A stretch of 39,126 bases of DNA from an uncultured Bacteroidota bacterium (GTDB lineage Bacteria; Bacteroidota; Bacteroidia; Flavobacteriales; Flavobacteriaceae): positions 1-39,126 of the forward strand of contig CACNGE010000013.1 in the NCBI GenBank assembly GCA_902619855.1. The letters are read 5' to 3'. A model generated the notes under the pieces. The model saw only the letters and a list, made by a program, of their open reading frames with translations, was not told the origin of the DNA and did no database searches. Made by a program: the position numbers and the translations under genes. Shown here piece after piece: positions 33,488 to 39,126 of the stretch (position 1 is the first letter of the stretch; each line of letters starts with the position of its first letter).

Positions 33488-33811
33488 ATGGTAAAACTCA
33501 ACAGTCTTTCCGAACTAAAATCTCTCTTTCCTGAAGCCGAAGGAGCTTATAAACCTGAATCAAAAGTGAGAAAACAAAATTTAGAAGCGCACTTCAGCAA
33601 CAAAGGTCGAGGCGGAAAAACTGTAACTGTCATCAAAGGATTTGCCGGGAGTCCTAAAGAACTCAAAGCCCTCGAAAAAGAGTTAAAATCACTATGTGCA
33701 GTTGGGGGAAGTGCAAAAAACAATGAAATTATCATACAAGGGAATTTTAGAGATAAGATCATGACACACTTACAAAAGCAAGGACACAATGTGAAACGCG
33801 TGGGCGGATGA
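33488..33811 (+). CDS. SUI1/YciH-family translation initiation factor
   Basis: The 107-aa protein has the SUI1 (eIF1-like) fold: KGRGGKTVTVIKGF near 37-50, LKALEKELKSLCAVGGSAK, and NEIIIQGNFRDKIMTHLQKQ. In bacteria these proteins influence start-codon choice. The role in this group is little known. Its 33-residue N-terminal tail is typical. It lies between the oxygenase (2-base gap) and the nucleoside phosphorylase (4-base overlap). Confidence 0.92.
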   Translation: MVKLNSLSELKSLFPEAEGAYKPESKVRKQNLEAHFSNKGRGGKTVTVIKGFAGSPKELKALEKELKSLCAVGGSAKNNEIIIQGNFRDKIMTHLQKQGHNVKRVGG

Positions 33812-34677
33812 ATGCATCAGAACTCATATTGAATGATGATGGCTCCATTTATCATTTAGGGATCAGACCCGAGCATTGTGCCCCTTTCATTATTACTGTT
33901 GGAGACCCTGAACGAGTTCCAACAGTATCTCAATTTTTTGATCGTATTGACTTTCGGCACCAAAGAAGAGAAATTTGTATTCATACTGGCAAGCTGGGAA
34001 ATCAATCCATAAGTGTTATTTCAACTGGCATGGGGACAGATAACATCGATATAGTATTCAACGAAATCGATGCTTTATTTTCTTTTGATCTCAACTCAGG
34101 GACACCTCTTCACTACCCTAATCCTCTAATTTTTATTCGTTTGGGTACTTCTGGAGCCATTCAGTCTGATATTGCGTTGGACAGTTTGGTTGTTGCCAAA
34201 GGTGCTATAGGTTTTGACAACTTGATGCATTATTATGACCCAAAAATGAGCGACCACCCCCTTGCCGAAGCACTTCATTCACATATGGGAAATCCAAAAA
34301 AAATCAACCATCCCTACTATACGTTGGGTGATGAAAACTTATTGGCAGCTTGTATTGATCTTGGAATGCAACAAGGGATTATTGCTACAAATGCAGGTTT
34401 TTATGCGCCACAAGGACGTCACTTGAGAACCCAAAAAGTTGTCGATTCTGACAATCATCATTTATCTCAATTCAAGTATTACAATAGCGTGATCACCAAT
34501 TTCGATATGGAAACTGCAGGTATTTATGGCTTGAGTCGTGTTTTGGGGCATAAAGCCATTTCGATTTCAGTCATACTCGCAAATCGAATCAATGGCTCAT
34601 TCTCTAAAAATCCAGATCAGGCTATTTATGATATGATCGTAACTGTCACATCTGCAATCAAAGAAGGTAAATTATAG
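33808..34677 (+). CDS. Nucleoside phosphorylase (PNP/UDP family)
   Basis: The 289-aa protein has the family motifs: ITVGDPERVP at the N-terminus for phosphate binding, ISTGMGTDNIDIVFNE, RLGTSGAIQSDIALDSLVVA, and FDMETAGIYGLSRVLGHKA with the Met-Glu that binds ribose. It should split nucleosides with phosphate to a base and ribose-1-phosphate. The closest group is uridine phosphorylase-like, but base preference is not certain. It overlaps the SUI1 gene by four bases and is last in this run. Confidence 0.9.
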   Translation: MNASELILNDDGSIYHLGIRPEHCAPFIITVGDPERVPTVSQFFDRIDFRHQRREICIHTGKLGNQSISVISTGMGTDNIDIVFNEIDALFSFDLNSGTPLHYPNPLIFIRLGTSGAIQSDIALDSLVVAKGAIGFDNLMHYYDPKMSDHPLAEALHSHMGNPKKINHPYYTLGDENLLAACIDLGMQQGIIATNAGFYAPQGRHLRTQKVVDSDNHHLSQFKYYNSVITNFDMETAGIYGLSRVLGHKAISISVILANRINGSFSKNPDQAIYDMIVTVTSAIKEGKL

Positions 34678-34757
34678 CTTTCATGAATATAATTTTTCAT
34701 TTTTGATACTGCTTTGGCATAACATTTTTTGCATGTTTTTAACTAAAGCTCCATATC

Positions 34758-35202
34758 ATGAAATATCTTTTTTTTCTCTTCCCATTCCTATTTTTTTTGT
34801 GTAACAACTGATTTTGATATAGAGGTGGATGATCTCATTTTTGATCTAAACGTAACAGAAAAAACATAAGAACAAACAGCTGACTATCTAGTTAGCTTTA
34901 TTTTTTGATTAAAATAAAACTGACTTTCCAGCTGTTTCCTTATTATCGATGCTTGCATCTAGCCCTGAATGGTTTGTTGTCTGTATTAATGTTAATCTAC
35001 TAAAAGAAGATTTAGAGTTTGTAATTGAATAACTGTTGTTGGTCATGTCTATGATGCTGGCACAGAAGAGGGTGATACTTTTTCATTCAACAACGGTGAA
35101 TCATGCTCACAAGAACCCATCAGAGAAATTGTTGAAATGCCTTTGGGCAATGGCACATTCGTAAAATCTTCGTTGTGTAAAGTTGTTTTAACAAAACTCT
35201 AA
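34758..35202 (+). pseudogene. Decayed lipoprotein gene resembling spondin-domain proteins
   Basis: The pieces are in order on the plus strand but in different frames. ATG at 34758 starts a lipoprotein signal (MKYLFFLFPFLFFLC), broken by TGA at 34809. A piece VTTDFDIEVDDLIFDLNVTE follows from 34801. From 34922 comes a piece with MLASSPEWFVV. From 35029 comes VVGHVYDAGTEEGDTFSF, ending with PIREIVEMPLG and VVLTKL before TAA at 35200. The pattern SPEWFV followed by YDAGTEEGDTF matches the spondin_N domain pattern (SPDWFV and YDAGTDxGxTF). One base missing at 35029 separates the last two pieces. It lies tail to tail with ung. The 80 bases before 34758 hold no clear promoter. Confidence 0.7.
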
Positions 35203-35868
35203 CTACCAATCAATTGCAGGTCTTCCTTTGCTTTTCAGAAACGCATTGGCATGACTAAAATGTCGATTGCCAAACCACAACCCTCTGTTGGCACTCAATG
35301 GTGATGGATGTCCAGATGTCAAAACCAGGTGGCGTTCTCTATTAATTCGTTTGCCTTTTTGCTTTGCATAATTCCCCCACAACATAAAAACAATATGATT
35401 GCACTGTGCTGAAATCACATCAATAACAGCATCTGTAAATAATTCCCAGCCCTTATTTTGATGGCTTCCAGCTTTGCTCGCTTCAACTGTTAGGATTGCA
35501 TTGAGGAGCAGCACCCCCTGAGATGCCCAAGAGTTCAGTGAGCCATGCTCGGGATATTCCTTACCTGTATCAGACTCCAGTTCCTTAAATATATTGACGA
35601 GTGATGGTGGATGAGCTATGCCTTCTGGTACTGAAAAACTCAATCCGTGCGCCTGCCCTACACCATGATATGGATCTTGACCAAAGATAACAACACGTAT
35701 TTGTGGAAGTGAGCAAGAATCCAATGCATTAAAAATTTGACCCGCAGGTGGATAAACTGTCGTTGATTGATAAGCATGTCGTAAAAAGTTTGTCAACTCC
35801 TTGAAGTATGGTTTTGAAAACTCCTCTGATAAGGCAACTTTCCACGACGATTCCAGTTTAACATTCAT
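35203..35868 (-). CDS. ung: Uracil-DNA glycosylase (family 1)
   Basis: Ung removes uracil from DNA at the start of base excision repair. The 221-aa length is normal. Motifs are complete: FGQDPYHGVGQAHGLSFSV with catalytic Asp65, LLLNAILTVE, FMLWGNYAKQKG, and the minor-groove loop HPSPLSANRG with its conserved His. The frame is open to 35913, but the Met at 35868 gives the family N-terminus (VKLESSWKVAL) and avoids overlap with the divergent MutS2 gene. The end abuts the decayed spondin gene. Confidence 0.95.
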   Translation of the reverse strand: MNVKLESSWKVALSEEFSKPYFKELTNFLRHAYQSTTVYPPAGQIFNALDSCSLPQIRVVIFGQDPYHGVGQAHGLSFSVPEGIAHPPSLVNIFKELESDTGKEYPEHGSLNSWASQGVLLLNAILTVEASKAGSHQNKGWELFTDAVIDVISAQCNHIVFMLWGNYAKQKGKRINRERHLVLTSGHPSPLSANRGLWFGNRHFSHANAFLKSKGRPAIDW

Positions 35869-35879
35869 CAAAAAAAGGT

Positions 35880-35887
35880 TAGTTTTG
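35880..35887 (+). promoter_or_regulatory. -7 box (TAGTTTTG) of the MutS2-like gene
   Basis: This exact TAnnTTTG match lies 25 bases before the ATG at 35913, in the short gap between divergent ung and the MutS2 gene. No TTG is at the usual -33 spacing. Confidence 0.4.
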
Positions 35888-35912
35888 CGTTTTACGAAGG
35901 TAAGGAAATGCA

Positions 35913-38075
35913 ATGAAAAAGATAAGCGAAAAGAGTGTCACCGACTTAGAATTTGATATTGTTCTACAGCAAGCAGCAGAGTGTTGCACCACTAATCTTG
36001 GAAAAAAAGAATTACTCGACCTTCATCCATACACTTCCCTGTCACGTGTTCAAATCGAAATTGAACGTGTGAATGAGTACAAAAGCTCCTATGCAAGTGA
36101 GCACAACATCCCAAACCACGGTTTTGAGTCGATTGATAAAGCATTGGAATTGCTTTCGATTGAAAACAGTAAGATCGAGATTGAGTCTTTTCAACACATT
36201 GCTCATCTTGTAAAGACAACACAAACTCTATTGCGATTTTTTAAAAAAACAAAACTCTTTTTTCCACAACTTTACAAGTTTGGACAAGATATTCCCATTG
36301 AAAAATCGATCCCAAAAGAAATCGATCACAACATTGATCGCTTTGGAGAGATTCGCAATGATGCATCTGATTCACTAGCAGTTATTCGCAAGGAGATGGA
36401 ACGAGTTCGTGGTAAAATCAGTCAGAGTTTTGGATCGGCAATGAACATATACCAGAGTTTAGGATTTTTGGATGATATCAAAGAAACAGTCATCTCCAAC
36501 AGAAGGGTTTTGGCTGTGAAAGCAATGTATCGTCGCAAGGTGAAAGGTTCTCTATTGGGGAGTAGCAAAACAGGCAGGATTGTTTACATCGAGCCCCAAG
36601 CAGTTGTGCAGTATAGTCAAGAGATGGAAAATCTAATTTATGATGAACAAGAAGAAATAGATCGTATTCTACGTGCACTCACCAATTGGATGAGACCCTA
36701 TGAGGATATTTTAGCCAATTATCAACGCTATGCAACCGAAATTGATGTGATTTGCGCCAAGTCGTTGTATGCACAGCAAATCAATGGGGTGATGCCCAAA
36801 TTAAATGACACTAATGATTTGGACCTAGCAAATGCCTATCATCCCCTACTCTATTTGTCAAACAAAGAAAAGAAACAAACCACCCATCCACAGACAATTC
36901 ATCTGAATAGCGAACTCCGAATACTTGTCATTTCTGGCCCAAATGCTGGAGGAAAAAGCATCACACTAAAAACAATTGGATTGTTGCAACTCATGGTTCA
37001 AACTGGATTTTTAGTTCCAGTTGATGAACAATCGCATATGTGCATATTTGAAAACGTTCTTACTGATATTGGAGATAACCAATCGATTGAAAACGAATTG
37101 AGTACATACAGCTATCGCTTGAAGAATATGAATCGATTTTTGAAGAAATGTAATGAAAAAAGCCTGTTGTTGATTGATGAGTTTGGCACAGGTTCAGACC
37201 CAGAGCTTGGTGGGGCGCTGGCAGAGATTTTTCTGGAGGTTTTTTATGAGAAAAAAGCACTAGGAGTTATTACCACACATTACACAAACCTCAAATTGTT
37301 AGCAGAAGAATTTCCTCACGCTGCAAATGCAAATATGCAATTTGATCGTAATAAACTCTCCCCCACCTTCCAACTTGTAACAGGTGAAGCTGGGAGTTCT
37401 TTTACCTTTGAAGTTGCTCAAAAAAATGGCATACCTTATAGATTGATTAATCGTGCCAAAAAGAAAATCGATCGAGAAAAAGTTCGTTTTGATGCGACTC
37501 TTGCTAAAATGCAACGTGAGCGTTCTACGATGGCGAAAAACACCAAAGAGCTACAGGACGAAGCGTTAAAAAGTAAAAAGCAAAACGAGAAATTAGAAAC
37601 CCTCAATGCGAAAGTCAAAGCGAAATTGGAAAGCTATCAAAATCTTTTCGATCAAGATCAACGCATGATCGTTTTGGGAAATAAAGTCAATGATCTTGCT
37701 GAGTCCTATTTTCTAAATGGAAAGAAACGACCCTTAGTTGCTGGACTTTTGCAGATCGTTGAATTTGAAAATGCTAAACGAAAAAAGCAATCTACTGCGC
37801 TGATTCGCAAGAAAAAGTCAGAGAAGAAAAAACTTAAAGTTGAGGTTGAGAAAATAATTGAAAAGGTTCGGGTGGAGAAAAAAGATAAACCTAAGCCAGT
37901 TGAAAAAAAGCGTCCAAAAGTGCAATTAAATATCGGCGATCAGGTTCGTTTGTTCGATGGAAAGGCAGTTGGCACGATTGATCGTTTGGAAAACAATAAA
38001 GCCATTGTCAATTACGGAGCCTTCACCACCCAAGTTCAAACAGACGAATTGGAACTTGTCAAGCGATCTTCATGA
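35913..38075 (+). CDS. mutS2: MutS2-like ATPase without Smr domain
   Basis: The 720-aa protein has the MutS2 layout: helical core and clamp (1-320), the ABC-type ATPase with Walker A GPNAGGKSIT near 342-351 and Walker B LLIDEFGTGSDPELGG near 418, and a long Lys/Glu-rich coiled coil (about 510-660). It lacks the N-terminal mismatch domain of MutS. The C-terminus (QLNIGDQVRLFDGKAVGTID) is a KOW-like small barrel, after which it stops, with no Smr nuclease. Most MutS2 proteins are about 780-800 aa and end in Smr. The shorter form seems usual in flavobacteria. MutS2 acts on recombination intermediates or collided ribosomes in other bacteria. It overlaps the DCC gene by four bases. Confidence 0.9.
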   Translation: MKKISEKSVTDLEFDIVLQQAAECCTTNLGKKELLDLHPYTSLSRVQIEIERVNEYKSSYASEHNIPNHGFESIDKALELLSIENSKIEIESFQHIAHLVKTTQTLLRFFKKTKLFFPQLYKFGQDIPIEKSIPKEIDHNIDRFGEIRNDASDSLAVIRKEMERVRGKISQSFGSAMNIYQSLGFLDDIKETVISNRRVLAVKAMYRRKVKGSLLGSSKTGRIVYIEPQAVVQYSQEMENLIYDEQEEIDRILRALTNWMRPYEDILANYQRYATEIDVICAKSLYAQQINGVMPKLNDTNDLDLANAYHPLLYLSNKEKKQTTHPQTIHLNSELRILVISGPNAGGKSITLKTIGLLQLMVQTGFLVPVDEQSHMCIFENVLTDIGDNQSIENELSTYSYRLKNMNRFLKKCNEKSLLLIDEFGTGSDPELGGALAEIFLEVFYEKKALGVITTHYTNLKLLAEEFPHAANANMQFDRNKLSPTFQLVTGEAGSSFTFEVAQKNGIPYRLINRAKKKIDREKVRFDATLAKMQRERSTMAKNTKELQDEALKSKKQNEKLETLNAKVKAKLESYQNLFDQDQRMIVLGNKVNDLAESYFLNGKKRPLVAGLLQIVEFENAKRKKQSTALIRKKKSEKKKLKVEVEKIIEKVRVEKKDKPKPVEKKRPKVQLNIGDQVRLFDGKAVGTIDRLENNKAIVNYGAFTTQVQTDELELVKRSS

Positions 38076-38461
38076 ATACTTCCCAACATCATGTCATCTT
38101 AATCGATGGGGTTTGTGTGTTGTGCAATAGGTTGTCGCGAATTCTCATGCGATTGGATTCGAAAAAACAGTTTTTATTCTCAACCCTCGATAGTTCTTTT
38201 GCCAAAAAAACACTTTTGGAATCAAAGGAAGACTCAATCGTGGTGCGTAGTCAAGATGAAATGGTTTACACCAAAAGCAAAGCGATTCTATTTATCATTC
38301 GTCAGCTTCCATATCTTCGTTGGCTTGGCATATTATTGAAAATTATCCCTTTTTTTGTTTTAGATTATGCATATGACAGGGTTGCAAAAAACAGATACCA
38401 ATGGTTTGGAAAACACAGCTCCTGCCCTTTGCTCACTGATGATCGATTCATCAAAGATTAA
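38072..38461 (+). CDS. DCC-family thiol-disulfide oxidoreductase (DUF393)
   Basis: The 129-aa protein has the DCC signature at its start: Asp12 with Cys15 and Cys18 in LIDGVCVLCNRL. The rest follows DUF393: KQFLFSTLDSSFA, SIVVRSQDEMVYTKSKAIL, and a C-terminal AYDRVAKNRYQWFG. A hydrophobic stretch near 90-110 may touch the membrane. The substrate is unknown. Its ATG lies in the mutS2 stop codon, so the two are co-translated, but no functional link is evident. Confidence 0.9.
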   Translation: MNTSQHHVILIDGVCVLCNRLSRILMRLDSKKQFLFSTLDSSFAKKTLLESKEDSIVVRSQDEMVYTKSKAILFIIRQLPYLRWLGILLKIIPFFVLDYAYDRVAKNRYQWFGKHSSCPLLTDDRFIKD

Positions 38462-38543
38462 ATCTATTGAGTCTATCAATTTTACTATATTGCAGTAATA
38501 TAAGCCCAAATAATTCACCGCATTTAAATTAATTTATTTCTCC

Positions 38544-39126
38544 ATGAAAAAACTAGCATTATACTGGCAAATCCTCATTGCTTTTGCACTGTCTGTTCTA
38601 TACGGGCTTTTTTTTAGTGATCATGTTCATCTTATTGCGTGGATGGGCGATGTCTTTGTCAAAGCCCTCAAAATGATTATTATTCCACTGATTTTCACTT
38701 CCATTGTCTCAGGTATTGCCAATGTGGGCAGTGGGGATAATTTGGGAATATTAGGTATCAAAACCATTGGATATTATCTCAGCACGAGTACTGCTGCCTT
38801 GTGCATAGGTTTGGTTGTTGTCAACATTTTTAAACCAGGTATTGGTGCTGACTTGGGTTTTGCCAATCAAGTCGAAGGGCTCGGCGTTGCAAAAGAATCT
38901 TTTGGGAGTACTCTAATGAATATAGTGCCTGACAATCTTTTTGTTGCCATGGTGGAAAATCAGATGTTGTCCATCATCTTTTTTGCAATTCTAATGGGCT
39001 TTTTCATCACAAAAATTAAAGCCAAAAGCCAAAAAATATTACTTGGTTTTTTTGACTCCCTATTCGAATTGATTATGAAAATTACACTTTTCATAATCAA
39101 ATTTACTCCCTATGGAATATTTGGAA
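38544..39126 (+). CDS. Dicarboxylate/amino acid:cation symporter (DAACS), 3' truncated
   Basis: From ATG at 38544 the frame stays open to the window end, covering 194 codons. The start, KKLALYWQILIAFALSVLYG, followed by a helix and VKALKMIIIPLIFTSIVSGI and ANVGSGDNLGILG, is typical of the glutamate/dicarboxylate transporter family (GltP/DctA/GltT type). Five or so hydrophobic helices are visible. The substrate-binding HP1/HP2 loops lie downstream of the window. It is a Na+ or H+ coupled inner-membrane importer. The 82 bases upstream hold a weak TATATTG -7-like element. It fits with the amino acid breakdown genes in the window. Confidence 0.92.
   Translation, partial: MKKLALYWQILIAFALSVLYGLFFSDHVHLIAWMGDVFVKALKMIIIPLIFTSIVSGIANVGSGDNLGILGIKTIGYYLSTSTAALCIGLVVVNIFKPGIGADLGFANQVEGLGVAKESFGSTLMNIVPDNLFVAMVENQMLSIIFFAILMGFFITKIKAKSQKILLGFFDSLFELIMKITLFIIKFTPYGIFG

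Noticed and set aside
35869-35913. Longer ung start at 35913
   Set aside because: It would overlap the divergent MutS2 start and run across its -7 box. The Met at 35868 fits the family.
1-39126. CRISPR arrays, tRNA or rRNA genes, transposases, phage genes
   Set aside because: No regularly spaced direct repeats, cloverleaf-like sequences, transposase or phage protein motifs were seen on reading both strands. A tRNA or covariance-model scan was not possible here.

Overview
The window looks like chromosomal housekeeping DNA from a member of the Bacteroidetes, most likely Flavobacteriia. The evidence is a fused lpxC-fabZ gene, a PorX-type response regulator joined to a PglZ phosphatase domain (type IX secretion regulation), low GC by eye, almost no Shine-Dalgarno sequences, and several TAnnTTTG -7 boxes, the flavobacterial promoter signature. 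No rRNA, tRNA, insertion sequence, phage or CRISPR array was seen.

Layout. 1-79 is the tail of an unknown gene. 192-4638 is the topoisomerase IV pair parE-parC, followed by a convergent small lipoprotein gene. 5043-7358 holds a divergent pair, an XRE regulator and an M14 carboxypeptidase, separated by an operator-like intergenic region, then an Lrp/AsnC regulator. 7425-12294 holds PEP carboxylase, convergent aroB, and proline dehydrogenase. 12272-14570 is a minus-strand run of porX, tsaE and a small membrane protein, divergent from an HD phosphohydrolase gene. 15830-22065 is a tight lipid A and central metabolism run: lpxD, lpxC/fabZ, lpxA, efp, sucD, fabG and a prohibitin-like gene. 22103-29182 is a complete histidine operon, hisG-D-C-B-H-A-F-IE, preceded by a 17-residue His-rich leader peptide and a terminator/antiterminator pair that together form a transcription attenuator.

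After the his operon the gene density falls. 29212-29597 carries an intact 57-aa two-helix membrane protein and, upstream of it, a frameshifted sequence of similar design. Then come a DUF2461 gene, a small conserved gene, a 39-codon remnant and an AT-rich leader to alanine dehydrogenase. 31404-34677 holds ald, a 2-oxoglutarate/Fe(II)-type oxygenase, a SUI1 factor and a nucleoside phosphorylase. 34758-35202 is a decayed gene that resembles a spondin-domain lipoprotein. The window ends with ung, divergent from a MutS2-like gene without Smr domain, a DCC thiol oxidoreductase, and the start of a dicarboxylate/amino acid:cation symporter.

Most of the window is ordinary core genome. I found no convincing new multi-gene system. 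The observations most worth following are the his attenuator, the repeat-rich XRE/M14 control region, the paired small membrane proteins, and the decayed genes.
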